This document shows, piece after piece, positions 27,651 to 38,861 of a stretch of DNA of 51,583 nucleotides. Source of the stretch: Planctomycetia bacterium (GTDB lineage Bacteria > Planctomycetota > Planctomycetia > Gemmatales > HRBIN36); assembly GCA_016795155.1 (NCBI GenBank), contig JAEUIE010000062.1, forward strand, positions 1 through 51,583, given 5' to 3'. Made by a program: the position numbers and the translations under genes. How positions within the stretch are numbered: position 1 is the stretch's first letter; each line of letters opens with the position of its first letter. The notes under the pieces were generated by a model, which was not told the DNA's origin, did not search any database, and saw only the letters and a list, made by a program, of their open reading frames with translations.

Positions 27651-27686
27651 GAGTTCAACTTTTCCCCTCGTGGAAAAGGGAACCCC

Positions 27687-28535
27687 TTAACTCAGTTCAC
27701 CAACCTTGTAGCGTTTGAAACCAACTACTTCAAGCTTGGTTGGAGCCAGCACATCCGTGATTGACTTGCTATCGTCTTTAACGAATTTCTGTTCGAGCAG
27801 TACGTTTTCGCTGATCCAGGTTTTCACCTTGTTCTCAACGATCATCTGGACCACCTTTTCAGGCTTACCAGTTGCTTTGGCCTGGGCTTCAGCAATTTCC
27901 CGTTCCTTGGCGATGACATCTTCAGGAATGTCGCTGCGAAGAGCATACTTGGTCTGAGCAGCAGTGATGTGCATGCTCACTTCCTTGAGCAGATCTTCGT
28001 TCACGCCCGAAGTGGCACCCTTCAGTTGCAGCAGCGTTCCGACTGTGCCATCGTGATGCACGTACTGGCCAAATGGGCCGCCATTGAGAACAGCAAATCG
28101 TGCCACTTTCATATTTTCGCGAATCAGACCGATCAGTTCTTCAATACGATCCTTGATGGTGCGCTTGCCATCAAAGGAAGCAGCATTGAGTTCATCCACC
28201 GAACCAGGAACCTTGGGAGCTTTCACCAGGTACTCGGCAATTTCATTGCCCAGCTTCAGGAAGCCATCAGCCTTGGTGACAGGTGCACTTTCGCAGCGCA
28301 ACTCCACAATGGCTGCCTTGCTGTGGTCAGGCGAGATGCGAACAAATACGCGACCTTCGGCAGCTTCACGATCAGCCTTGCCTGCTGCAATGTTGGCATT
28401 GCGTTTGCGCAGTTCATCCATCGCCTTCTGGAAATCTCCACCGGCTTCGGTCAGGGCCTTTTTGCATTCCATCATCGGGCGATCAGTCATGTTTCTCAGC
28501 CGCATTACGTCAGCGGCATTGATTGCAGTGCTCAT
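27687..28535 (-). CDS. tsf: Translation elongation factor Ts
   Basis: A 282-residue GDP/GTP exchange factor for EF-Tu. The N-terminal UBA-like part has VMRLRNMTDRPMMECKKALT and GGDFQKAMDELRKR, as in all EF-Ts. The core contains the VELRCESAPV strand and the dimerisation region ending in KVKTWISENVLLEQKFV. The length is normal. It lies 182 bp downstream of rpsB in the same direction, the conserved rpsB-tsf arrangement. A strong terminator follows. Confidence 0.96.
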   Translation of the reverse strand: MSTAINAADVMRLRNMTDRPMMECKKALTEAGGDFQKAMDELRKRNANIAAGKADREAAEGRVFVRISPDHSKAAIVELRCESAPVTKADGFLKLGNEIAEYLVKAPKVPGSVDELNAASFDGKRTIKDRIEELIGLIRENMKVARFAVLNGGPFGQYVHHDGTVGTLLQLKGATSGVNEDLLKEVSMHITAAQTKYALRSDIPEDVIAKEREIAEAQAKATGKPEKVVQMIVENKVKTWISENVLLEQKFVKDDSKSITDVLAPTKLEVVGFKRYKVGELS

Positions 28536-28717
28536 GCGTCAATCCTTGTGAGGAAAAGTAGCCAGCAATCTTGCCAATAGCCCGACGGGGCATCAGCGGG
28601 AAGACTGCTGACCATCGTAGTTCATTTTAGCAATGGTTATTAGAGAAGAGCAGGAAGCCAGTGAAGATGTTCATGCAAAGATGCAGTTCGGTACTGGCTT
28701 CAAGCTCCTTGTCTTCG

Positions 28718-29650
28718 TTATTCAGCGGCAGCAGTGGCTGTCTCAGCGGGTGCCACTTCGGGTTTTTCGCTGCTCCCGTCAGACTGCTGCTGACCGCGAT
28801 CGCTACTTCGGCCACCACGATCACCGCCCCGGTTACCACGGTCGCCACCTCGGCCACCGCGATCACCACCCCGGCCACCGCCTTTGCGGTCGCCTCGGCC
28901 TCGGCCACGCTCGCCTCGTTCTTCACGCGCGGGCTTTTCTTCCAGTTGCTTCAGCAGTTCGGGTGGAATGGCTGCCTTGCCTTCGATCACGGCCTGGGCC
29001 AGCTTTGATAAAATCAGTTCGATGGATCGGATGCTGTCATCGTTGCCGGGAATGGGCAGATCGACGGTGTCAGGGTCGCTGTCGGTATCAATGAGAGCAA
29101 CAACCGTAACACCCATCTTGCGGGCTTCCTTCACCGCAATGTGTTCCTTGTGCGGATCAATCACGATTAACGCTTCAGGTATGCGGTTCATGTCGCGAAT
29201 ACCCGACAGATTGCGGAAAATCTTCTTCCGTTCGCGGGTAATCGAAGAGATCATTTTCTTGCTGTAGGTGTGAATCTGGCCGGTTTCCTCGAGCGATTCA
29301 AGATTGGCCAATCGCTGGAGTCGGCTGCGGATGGTGCGGAAGTTGGTCAGCGTGCCGCCCAGCCAGCGTTCGTTCACGCAAGGCATGCCGCAACGCTTGG
29401 CTTCGCGTTCCACAATTTCCTTGGCTTGTCGCTTGGTGCCAACGAACATCACCAGTTTGCCCTGGCTGACGATCTTGGTCACATATTTGTAAGCTCGTAA
29501 TAAACCACGCAGGGTTTCCCGAAGATCAATGATGTGGATGAGGTTGCGTTTGCCGTAGATATAAGGCCTCATCTTCGGGTTCCAGCGGCTTGAACGGTGT
29601 CCATAATGCACGCCGGCTTCGACTAATTCCTTCACTTCGATCAGTGCCAC
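28718..29650 (-). CDS. rpsB: 30S ribosomal protein S2 with Arg/Gly-rich C-terminal tail
   Basis: The 310-residue S2. The core (1-230) has [19 protein letters not shown], the [11 protein letters not shown] segment, [11 protein letters not shown] and PVPGNDD-type [11 protein letters not shown], all standard S2 landmarks. From about 240 to 290 a tail made of repeated RGGDRGG/GDRG units follows, and the last 20 residues are Ala/Glu-rich. Most bacterial S2 proteins stop near 240-260. The tail resembles eukaryotic RGG boxes that bind RNA; whether it acts this way here is unknown. It is first in rpsB-tsf and divergent from ligA. Confidence 0.96.
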   Translation of the reverse strand: MALIEVKELVEAGVHYGHRSSRWNPKMRPYIYGKRNLIHIIDLRETLRGLLRAYKYVTKIVSQGKLVMFVGTKRQAKEIVEREAKRCGMPCVNERWLGGTLTNFRTIRSRLQRLANLESLEETGQIHTYSKKMISSITRERKKIFRNLSGIRDMNRIPEALIVIDPHKEHIAVKEARKMGVTVVALIDTDSDPDTVDLPIPGNDDSIRSIELILSKLAQAVIEGKAAIPPELLKQLEEKPAREERGERGRGRGDRKGGGRGGDRGGRGGDRGNRGGDRGGRSSDRGQQQSDGSSEKPEVAPAETATAAAE

Positions 29651-29671
29651 AAATCCCTCCAGGCCCTGTGA

Positions 29672-31865
<2,194 letters not shown>

Positions 31866-31867
<2 letters not shown>

Positions 31868-31890
31868 ACCTCGTCACAACATGACGAGGT
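31866..31890. terminator. Hairpin between convergent ligA and spermidine-synthase-like gene
   Basis: AACCTCGTCA and TGACGAGGTT form a perfect 10-bp stem around CAACA at the ligA stop. T tracts are short on both sides. It probably serves both convergent genes. Confidence 0.65.
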
Positions 31891-31910
31891 TGTGGAATGT
31901 GGATAATGGT

Positions 31911-33971
31911 CTACTTAATCGCCTTCAGAAGTTCGTCCACGAAGGCATCTTCGTCTTCCTGCTGCTGTTTCACCTGGGCAGCCTTTTTGCGATATCCAAA
32001 ACGCTTTTCAAACAGCGGAGCGGTCAGGTTATCAACCGGTGCATAATCATCAGTCAGAATGATTGGTGTCCATGGCAGAATTTTGTCCTTCTTATACAGA
32101 CTTTCCAGCCAGGTGGGATCACGCCAGCGTGTGTTCAGATAGGTTGTCAGTGTTTCTGGTCGGATCACATGGGAAACCGTATGCTTTGGAGACTTTTCTT
32201 CTTCGTACTTCTTGTCCAGCTCGCCGAGATACTTTTCATAGTCATCCCAGTTCTGCTTCGTGGCGCTGCCGACCACAATTACGGTGTCGTGACCAGTGAA
32301 GTAATCAAGATCGGTCGGCTTGAGATAGGGTGAGTGTTCATCATGCTGCCTTTTCTTCAGCCAGGCAATTTGCGTCGCATATTTGGTGGCATCCAGGTCT
32401 TTGATGGCATCTTCCAGCAGCCCCTTGGACAAGGGTTCGATGTACTTTTCCAGTTCATTCTTCTTCAGGTATTCAATGATCTTCTGGCGATCCCTGGCAG
32501 CTTCGGTCAGAATCAGCACGACATTGTCATCACCAAATGCCTTTCGCATGGTCGCGATAAAACTGGGAAGGAATTTGCCGATGGAAACATGGTCAATGAC
32601 TAATGACATCACCAGTCCATTCGGTGTCAGCAGGTTTTTCATCTGCTGATCGAATTCGAGTGTGGTCAGGTGGAACGGAACCGACAGATCATTGAAGGCA
32701 TCACCGAAGATGAACTCATACTTGTCATTGGTCTTTTGCTTGTCAAGCACGTACAGCCGAGCATCTTCGTTCTTGGTAACCAGGCGTGGGTCATTTTTGG
32801 GGGCACCCATGAATCTTTCAGCTACATAGGTGACTTTCGGGTCGATCTCCGCCACCTCGATGTGGCAATCCTTGTAGGTGTGATGAAAAAAACGCTGCAT
32901 GGTGTACCCACCGCCACCAATGAACAATTCGCTGTGCTTGGTACTGCCTTTGCGATTGAGTTGCCAGCCTACCAGTTCTTCGTAAATGCGAAGGTATTCA
33001 TATTCAAGGTAAGCGGGGTCTGAGACATCAGAATGGGAATGCGTGAGGTTGTCCAGAATCAGGTAGTTCAGTTCTCGAACCTCCTGTGTCATGGCATCGG
33101 TGTGATCATCCGTGATAACTCGCAAGGTGTAATAGTTGCTTTCCTTGAAATACGGAGCGTTTTCATACAGTCTTGATATTTCAGCATCCTTGATGCGTTG
33201 AAACAGCGACCTAGGTCTTTTCGGATCATATTCGTCGATATTCAGGTAAGCAGGTCGCCCCAGTTTGTCGATGAGTGTATCGCGAGTCTGGACATACTTA
33301 TCTGGAAACAGAAAACCCAGCGTGGCTATGGCCAGCACCAGGCCTGCTACAGCTCCCCCCACATACTTCGTGCCAGAATAAAACAGTCCACCCGCCAATG
33401 GTGCCATGACAATCAACAGCGTGCCTACACCATAAAGGAGTACACGGGTACTGAACTCTTCGATCAGGAAGAAACCGGTGGCAAAGGTTCCCAGAATCGA
33501 ACCAATGGTGCTGAATGCATAGATACGTCCAACTATGGAGCCGGTGTTCTTCAGGTCTCGAATGATGAGCTTGATAACCATCGGCGAAATCATGCCCAGC
33601 ACAATGGTGGCAGGAAGGAAGATGATCGAGGTGTACACCACGATTCGCCACATCAGGCTGACTTCGCCCTTTTCATAAATCTTCCAGTTGCAGATGGTAT
33701 CTGCCAGGATAGGAATCGCCATGCTGAGCAGCCCGGCAAAGAGGAGAAACCAGCCGAGCGTTGCCCGTCGTGGAAACCTGTCCGCCAGCCAGCCTCCCAG
33801 CCAGGCACCGATACTGATGCCACCTAGGCATACACCAATGATGCTGGTCCAACTGTAAAGATGCTGGCCGATGTAGGGCGCCAGGATACGACCTGCTACC
33901 AGTTCAATTACCATGATGCAGAAGCTGGCCGTAAACGTGACAAAGTAGGCGAACAACGTACCCGATTTCAT
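31911..33971 (-). CDS. Membrane protein with spermidine synthase-like domain
   Basis: A 686-residue fusion. The N-terminal half has about eight membrane helices, beginning TASFCIMVIELVAGRILAPY, a typical start of spermidine/spermine synthase-type transporters-like proteins. The C-terminal half has a Rossmann methyltransferase/aminopropyltransferase core: ELFIGGGGYTMQRFF, then VAEIDPKVTYVAERF and KYEFIFGDAFNDLSVPFHL. The usual GGG-D-G of spermidine synthase is GGGGYT here, so the reaction may differ. Such fused proteins are common in planctomycetes and their substrates are unknown. The selenoprotein candidate lies upstream on the same strand with a 150-bp gap containing an inverted repeat. Confidence 0.82.
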   Translation of the reverse strand: MKSGTLFAYFVTFTASFCIMVIELVAGRILAPYIGQHLYSWTSIIGVCLGGISIGAWLGGWLADRFPRRATLGWFLLFAGLLSMAIPILADTICNWKIYEKGEVSLMWRIVVYTSIIFLPATIVLGMISPMVIKLIIRDLKNTGSIVGRIYAFSTIGSILGTFATGFFLIEEFSTRVLLYGVGTLLIVMAPLAGGLFYSGTKYVGGAVAGLVLAIATLGFLFPDKYVQTRDTLIDKLGRPAYLNIDEYDPKRPRSLFQRIKDAEISRLYENAPYFKESNYYTLRVITDDHTDAMTQEVRELNYLILDNLTHSHSDVSDPAYLEYEYLRIYEELVGWQLNRKGSTKHSELFIGGGGYTMQRFFHHTYKDCHIEVAEIDPKVTYVAERFMGAPKNDPRLVTKNEDARLYVLDKQKTNDKYEFIFGDAFNDLSVPFHLTTLEFDQQMKNLLTPNGLVMSLVIDHVSIGKFLPSFIATMRKAFGDDNVVLILTEAARDRQKIIEYLKKNELEKYIEPLSKGLLEDAIKDLDATKYATQIAWLKKRQHDEHSPYLKPTDLDYFTGHDTVIVVGSATKQNWDDYEKYLGELDKKYEEEKSPKHTVSHVIRPETLTTYLNTRWRDPTWLESLYKKDKILPWTPIILTDDYAPVDNLTAPLFEKRFGYRKKAAQVKQQQEDEDAFVDELLKAIK

Positions 33972-34046
33972 GGTTTATCCTTCAATGATTCCGATGGGTC
34001 GATGCTACGCTCAAGGGCAAACCGCGTCAAGTAATGGAAGCAAATA

Positions 34047-34085
34047 AGCTGATAGCTGGCAGCAGTAAGCTGTCAGCTATCAGCT
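34047..34085. repeat. Long intergenic inverted repeat
   Basis: AGCTGATAGCTGGCAG and CTGTCAGCTATCAGCT pair at 15 of 16 positions around a 7-nt loop (CAGTAAG). It sits after the selenoprotein gene and before the spermidine-synthase-like gene. It could act as terminator, mRNA stabiliser or dispersed palindromic repeat. Confidence 0.65.
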
Positions 34086-34121
34086 ATGAAAGTGCACTCA
34101 TATAAACAGCGAGCTGCCAAA

Positions 34122-34751
34122 TTACTGGGTTGTTTTTTCCATCTCGGCAAGCAACTGGTCTACTGCCTTGTCCATCGCCTGGCCGCGTACATTGGTAAAG
34201 CGAATCTTTCCCGTGTGATCCAGAACATAAATGGTGGGGAAGCTGCGGACTTTCCATTCCCGGCATATTGGGCCACTGGTAGTCTTGTCGTAAAACGAAC
34301 GCCACGTGACCTGATCCTTCTTGCTCCGCTCTTTGACCATGTCGCGGTTCTGGTCAGTATTGATGCCAATCAGTGCAAAGGGTTTGCCTTCGAGCCTCTT
34401 CACAAGCGACCGCTCGTGAGGAATCATGGCTACACAGGGTGGTCACCAGAAACCCCAGAAATCGAGGACAACCACCTTGCCTCGATAATCACTCAGCTTG
34501 AATGCGACGCCGTCTACATCTTCACCTGAAATTTGTGGAGCCATTTGGCCAATGCTGGTGCCAACGGGCACGCTGGGGTCAGCTATGGGCGGGGCATCTT
34601 CCGGCGCGGGATTAGTCTTAACAACCTTGGGTGGGACATCGTTCTTCTGGGCAACAGGCTTTTCGCCATCGCCTTTGAAGATCAGATAACCCATAAACCC
34701 GATCAGAACCAGAAACACCACCGCTGCTAACGAAAGCAGTGCTTTTTGCAT
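34122..34751 (-). CDS. Putative selenoprotein: TlpA-like thioredoxin with W-Sec-P-P-C active site
   Basis: One 209-codon reading frame broken only by TGA at 34445-34443 (codon 103). Upstream: membrane anchor (about 4-25), Pro-rich linker, and the TlpA/AhpC-TSA start ISGEDVDGVAFKLSDYRGKVVVLDFWGFW. The TGA then stands where the first catalytic Cys belongs and is followed by PPC, so the motif is W-U-P-P-C. Downstream, in the same frame: PFALIGINTDQNRD, the cis-proline loop SFPTIYVLD, and the last helix, all intact. Ribosome-binding site GGGAGG lies 9 bases before ATG 34751; none precedes the first Met after the TGA. A SECIS-like hairpin lies downstream. The protein would be a periplasm-facing thiol/selenol oxidoreductase. 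The alternative is a nonsense mutation or sequencing error; the exact position at the active site argues against both. Confidence 0.85.
34395..34421 (-). promoter_or_regulatory. Candidate bacterial SECIS element
   Basis: On the mRNA, CACGAGC pairs with GCUUGUG (7 bp, one G-U) around the loop GGUC; CCU and AGG extend the stem below an AAG bulge. The apical loop begins 31 nt after the UGA and has G at its first two positions. This meets the published bSECIS pattern (loop about 16-37 nt after UGA, G in the first two loop bases). It lies within the coding sequence. Confidence 0.65.
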
Positions 34752-34876
34752 GGGCGGATACCTCCCGGAGGAAATGGATACTCAGCAAGCTATACCATAC
34801 ACTTGTCCCGCCATAGACACAATGGGCTGGATGCGGACAATAGCATTATCATCGAAATTCCATTCTGGATGACATC

Positions 34877-35824
34877 ATGAAAACCCGGCAACTGGGTAAC
34901 TCCGATCTGCACATCACGAAAATCGGCTTGGGTGCCTGGGCTATTGGCGGAGGCAACTGGGCCTTCGGATGGGGGCCTCAAGACGATGCTGACTCCATCG
35001 CTTGCATACACGAAGCGGTCGATGCGGGTATCAACTGGATCGATACTGCACCGGTGTATGGCTTGGGGTATTCCGAAGAAATTGTCACGAAGGCGCTCAA
35101 AGGAATGGCACAGAAACCCTATATCTTCACCAAGTGTGGACGCATCTGGGATGACAAGCGGCAAGTTGGCAAAAGCCTGAAACGGGATTCCGTGCGTCGC
35201 GAATGCGAAGCCAGCTTGAAGCGGCTCAACATCGAGAGGATCGATCTCTATCAGATGCACTGGCCTGAGCCTGATGAAGATGTCGAAGAAGGCTGGGAAA
35301 CCATGGTCAAACTGAAAGAGGAAGGCAAGGTTCGCTGGATAGGTGTTTCCAATTTCAATGTGAGTCAGTTAAAACGAGCTGAGCGGATAGCGCCGATCAC
35401 TTCGCTCCAGCCACCCTATTCACTGATTCGCCCGGAAGTTGGTGCGGAGGTACTGCCTTATTGTCTTAAGCAAAACATAGGAGTGATTGCCTACTCGCCA
35501 ATGGGTTCAGGCTTGCTTACGGGGACCATGACGAGAGAACGCATTGCCCAATTCCCGGAAGATGATTTTCGGCGAAACAGCAAGTTTTACCAAGAGCCAC
35601 AATTATCCAAAAACTTGCAGCTTGCTGAACTCTGCAAAGAGATAGGCCAGCGACATGGCAAAAATGCTGGCGAAGTAGCCATCGCCTGGGTGCTGGCTAA
35701 CCCCGCAGTCACCGGTGCCATCGTCGGCGCTCGCAAGCCCGGACAGGTCGCAGGCTTCATCGGCGCCATGGATTGGCAACTGCCTGAAAGTGAATTGGTG
35801 GGACTCGATGGTATAGTGTCATGA
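34877..35824 (+). CDS. Aldo/keto reductase
   Basis: A 315-residue NADPH-dependent TIM-barrel oxidoreductase. The tetrad is complete: D56 and Y61 in WIDTAPVYG, K86 in FTKCG, and H128 in YQMHWP. The C-terminal cofactor part has the usual PVTGAIVGARKP-type segment (AVTGAIVGARKPGQV). Start ATG 34877 follows GGATGA. Substrate is not deducible. It is divergent from the selenoprotein candidate, with 125 bp between the starts. Confidence 0.9.
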   Translation: MKTRQLGNSDLHITKIGLGAWAIGGGNWAFGWGPQDDADSIACIHEAVDAGINWIDTAPVYGLGYSEEIVTKALKGMAQKPYIFTKCGRIWDDKRQVGKSLKRDSVRRECEASLKRLNIERIDLYQMHWPEPDEDVEEGWETMVKLKEEGKVRWIGVSNFNVSQLKRAERIAPITSLQPPYSLIRPEVGAEVLPYCLKQNIGVIAYSPMGSGLLTGTMTRERIAQFPEDDFRRNSKFYQEPQLSKNLQLAELCKEIGQRHGKNAGEVAIAWVLANPAVTGAIVGARKPGQVAGFIGAMDWQLPESELVGLDGIVS

Positions 35825-36096
35825 TGCTACATCTGTATCATTCTCGATCAAACAATACATTTCACTGGCTCAAGAACTTTCGTTCTCCAACATCAATGCA
35901 ACTCTGCCACGGTGTCGATCAATACGAACTTGGTTTCTTTTCGTGCAGCGTAATGCCATTGGCACACTGATTGCTTTGATGCGAAATACCTGAAGTGTTT
36001 CGCTTGGCATCCGCCTCTTGATCTCTCCTCGGCATGCAGGTGATCTGCTTTCAGACTCGCTGATGCAAACACTTTTCCTGTTTCAAGGAGTCTGTC

Positions 36097-36516
36097 ATGA
36101 GACGATGGCTGCGGTGCGCGCTGATGATGAGCCTGCTTACAGGCCCGATACCGATTCTGGCCCAGGGCCAAGGACAGCAGAAAACCTGTCCAACGAATGC
36201 CTCCACCAGCGGCAGCACAACAGGGAGCACGGCTTCAGCAACAGGGTCGGCAAACAACCAGGGCATGATGAATCCACAGCAGATCATCAACCAGATCAAT
36301 CGGTTGGAGCAGTTGCTGCTTCAATTGCAATCTGGCCAGGTTACCCCGCCTGCAAATAGTGGCATCTCAACAGTCCAAGCCATTCAGATGATCAGGCAAC
36401 GCATTACGATGCTGCGTACCCAGTTGGCACAGTTGCAGACGTCAGGGAATGCAAACTCTGCCATCATGTCCCAGAGCAGGCCACAACAAGGCGCTGGCTT
36501 TGGAAAAAGGAAGTGA
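36097..36516 (+). CDS. Small exported hypothetical protein
   Basis: A 139-residue protein with a ribosome-binding site AAGGAG 8 bases before ATG 36097. A signal peptide ends LAQG near residue 24. The mature part begins with a low-complexity S/T/G/A stretch (about 33-55), then two helical, Gln-rich segments (IINQINRLEQLLLQLQSG and IRQRITMLRTQLAQLQ) that could form coiled coils. No known domain. The 35825-36096 gap before it holds nothing I recognise. It ends 10 bases before the convergent XPB-type helicase gene. Confidence 0.75.
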   Translation: MRRWLRCALMMSLLTGPIPILAQGQGQQKTCPTNASTSGSTTGSTASATGSANNQGMMNPQQIINQINRLEQLLLQLQSGQVTPPANSGISTVQAIQMIRQRITMLRTQLAQLQTSGNANSAIMSQSRPQQGAGFGKRK

Positions 36517-36526
36517 TGAAGTGAGG

Positions 36527-38221
36527 CTACTCCGATGCTGTTGGAACCAGATCCGCAGCATCGACAATCGTGTAACTGTATCCCTGTTCGGTCAGAAACA
36601 GTTGCCGATGGTGGGCAAAGTCGATCTCGCGGGTATCACGAGTGACGACGGTGTAGAAATGGGCTGATTCGCCACCAGCTTTCGGGCGCAAGATGCGTCC
36701 GAGCCGCTGGGCCTCTTCCTGGCGGGAGCCAAACGCACCGCTGATCTGAATCAACACATTGGCATCGGGCAGATCGATGGCAAAGTTGCCTACTTTGGAA
36801 AGGATCAGTTGCTTCACTTCGCCGGTGCGAAATTGTTTATACAACTGTTCCCGTTCCTCCTGTGGCGTAGCACCGGTGATCAAAGGCATGTTGAAACGAT
36901 CACGCAGTTCGCGAAGCTGTTTGAGATACTGGCCAATGATGAGAACCTTGGCTGTCGGATAGCGTTTCAAGAGTGCTTCCACCACATCGAGCTTGGCTGG
37001 ATTCTCGCTGGCTACCCTGTACTTATTGCGCAGTTCCGCAACGGCGTATTCCATCCGCAGTTCCTGGGGCAGCCCCAGCCGAACTTCAGTGCATTGTGCT
37101 TCTGCGATCCAACCCTGGCCTTCCAGTTCCCGCCAGGGCACATCGTACTTTTTGGGCCCGATCAGGGTGAAGACATCAGATTCTCTGCCATCTTCCCGAA
37201 TCAGGGTTGCAGTGAGCCCAAGTCGGCGGCGGGCCTGTATCTGGGCGGTAATGCGAAAGACCGGGGCGGGCAACAGATGCACTTCATCATAGATGATCAA
37301 CCCCCAGTCTCGCTGATCAAAAATCTTGAAATGGGGAAACTCATCAGTCTTGCTGTCGCGATAGGTGAGAATCTGGTAGGTGGCCAGCGTGACCGGGGCA
37401 ATGGTTTTCGTCTCGCCGGTGTATTCACCGACGTCCGCTTCGGAGAGAGAAGTCTTGTCAAGAATCTCCCGATGCCATTGCTTGACTGCAGTGGTACCCG
37501 TGGTGAGCACCAGGGTCGATTTCTGCATCAAAGCCATCGTCGATAATCCGACAATGGTTTTCCCAGCGCCGCAAGGCAGCACAATCACACCAGAGCCGCC
37601 TCGCACATCGCCGCCTGCATAGAACACATCGCAGGCTTCCTGCTGATAGTCACGCACACCGAACGACAAACCGCCTCTGGTGATAGTTCGTAGCTGCAGA
37701 GCCAGGTCAGCGCCTTCAGTGTAACCTGCGAGATCTTCGGCAGGATAACCTACTGCGATGAGTGCCTGTTTCAAAACACCCCGGAAGCCGGTATCAACGG
37801 TGAAGCTGTCCGGCGTGAGGCGATCTCCCAGATAGACTGCAACTTTCTTTTGTCGCAACAGTTCGGTGAGCAGTGGTTTATCGGGGCAGACCAGTTTCAA
37901 ATGTTCGCCATGCCGTTCCAGGCGAACCCGCCCGTATCGCTGCACCACTTCTTCAATATCGGGAGCGACGTTATGCGGTATCGGGAACTTGGTGAACTTC
38001 TGCAGGACTTCCACCATCTGGGTTGCGGTCATGCCTGCTGCAGCAGCGTTCCAGAGCGACAGGTTGGTCAAACGGTAGGTATGAATATGTTCCGGGCTTT
38101 TTTCGAGCTCAGCAAACGGAGCCAAGGCATCGCGCGCAGCGGCATACTTGGGATTATTGACTTCTACCAGGATCGTACGGTCACCCTGGATGATGAGCGG
38201 ATTCAGCGGATCGTAATGCAT
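36527..38221 (-). CDS. XPB/Rad25-type DEAD-box DNA helicase
   Basis: A 564-residue superfamily 2 helicase resembling archaeal/eukaryotic XPB, found in some bacteria. An N-terminal helicase-associated region (about 1-180) precedes LRDYQQEA-type VRDYQQEACDVF, Walker A LPCGAGKT, motif II DEVH (IIYDEVHLLP), motif III LTAT, and C-terminal motifs ending QRLGRILRPK. The C-terminal part has SAHFYTVVTRDTREIDFAHHRQLFL, a common XPB ending. It probably unwinds damaged DNA in repair or acts at stalled transcription; no bacterial repair partner is next to it. The 153-residue membrane protein gene lies 35 bp upstream on the same strand. Confidence 0.92.
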   Translation of the reverse strand: MHYDPLNPLIIQGDRTILVEVNNPKYAAARDALAPFAELEKSPEHIHTYRLTNLSLWNAAAAGMTATQMVEVLQKFTKFPIPHNVAPDIEEVVQRYGRVRLERHGEHLKLVCPDKPLLTELLRQKKVAVYLGDRLTPDSFTVDTGFRGVLKQALIAVGYPAEDLAGYTEGADLALQLRTITRGGLSFGVRDYQQEACDVFYAGGDVRGGSGVIVLPCGAGKTIVGLSTMALMQKSTLVLTTGTTAVKQWHREILDKTSLSEADVGEYTGETKTIAPVTLATYQILTYRDSKTDEFPHFKIFDQRDWGLIIYDEVHLLPAPVFRITAQIQARRRLGLTATLIREDGRESDVFTLIGPKKYDVPWRELEGQGWIAEAQCTEVRLGLPQELRMEYAVAELRNKYRVASENPAKLDVVEALLKRYPTAKVLIIGQYLKQLRELRDRFNMPLITGATPQEEREQLYKQFRTGEVKQLILSKVGNFAIDLPDANVLIQISGAFGSRQEEAQRLGRILRPKAGGESAHFYTVVTRDTREIDFAHHRQLFLTEQGYSYTIVDAADLVPTASE

Positions 38222-38256
38222 CTGGATATGATAGGAGACGGTAAAGTACCAGAGCG

Positions 38257-38718
38257 TTATTCAGCCGGAGTTTGTGGGGTTGGAAGCTCCACAAAATCCG
38301 ACTTGCTGCGTTGATATGCCAGATACGCTCGTATGGAAGGCATCAGAAAACAGAGTGTGATTACCAGGTGGAACGCTATCAGTGCAACCAGAGGCCACCA
38401 GGCAGGCAGATACTTGCTGAAAAATAACGACTGCTCACTGGCTTCCAGCTTGCGATATCGGTCCACCAGCATGTAGGCAAAACTGCTCGTCGTAATGATC
38501 CCCCACATGATCACCAGCCAGTAGATCAGCATGTCGGAAGTGAAGATCAGAAATACCGCAACTGCAATATGCGTTAAAGGCAAAACAACAGAAGTCCAGT
38601 TGAGTTGCTGGGTGTTGAAATTGGAGAGTGCCAGACCAGCGATGGCCAGCCGCTCCAGAATCAGAAGTGCCACCGCTATCATGAACAGCAACCGGCCGCG
38701 TTGTACCGTGGGATTCAT
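38257..38718 (-). CDS. Four-helix membrane protein of unknown function
   Basis: A 153-residue integral membrane protein with four hydrophobic helices (about 10-32, 43-62, 64-86, 106-130) and a short cytosolic tail rich in Pro and Thr. No motif identifies it. It lies 35 bp before the XPB helicase gene and could be co-transcribed with it. The frame is clean and starts at ATG 38718. It is divergent from the HEAT-repeat gene. Confidence 0.7.
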   Translation of the reverse strand: MNPTVQRGRLLFMIAVALLILERLAIAGLALSNFNTQQLNWTSVVLPLTHIAVAVFLIFTSDMLIYWLVIMWGIITTSSFAYMLVDRYRKLEASEQSLFFSKYLPAWWPLVALIAFHLVITLCFLMPSIRAYLAYQRSKSDFVELPTPQTPAE

Positions 38719-38861
38719 GGTCAGTCCTGTTCCGACCGGGAGAGTGAAGAAGTCACACGAAGTCTCTTGTATACTTCATCATCCGATGAAATACTAGAGA
38801 ATAGCTGGTGTTTTCTAGTGGTAGTGTAACGGGCAGCTTTACCGAAGGAAAGAGAGCGCGC

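Noticed and set aside
34122-34445. Reading the selenoprotein locus as two separate small genes
   Set aside because: Both parts are in one frame, split exactly at an active-site Cys position, and the second part has no ribosome-binding site before its first Met.
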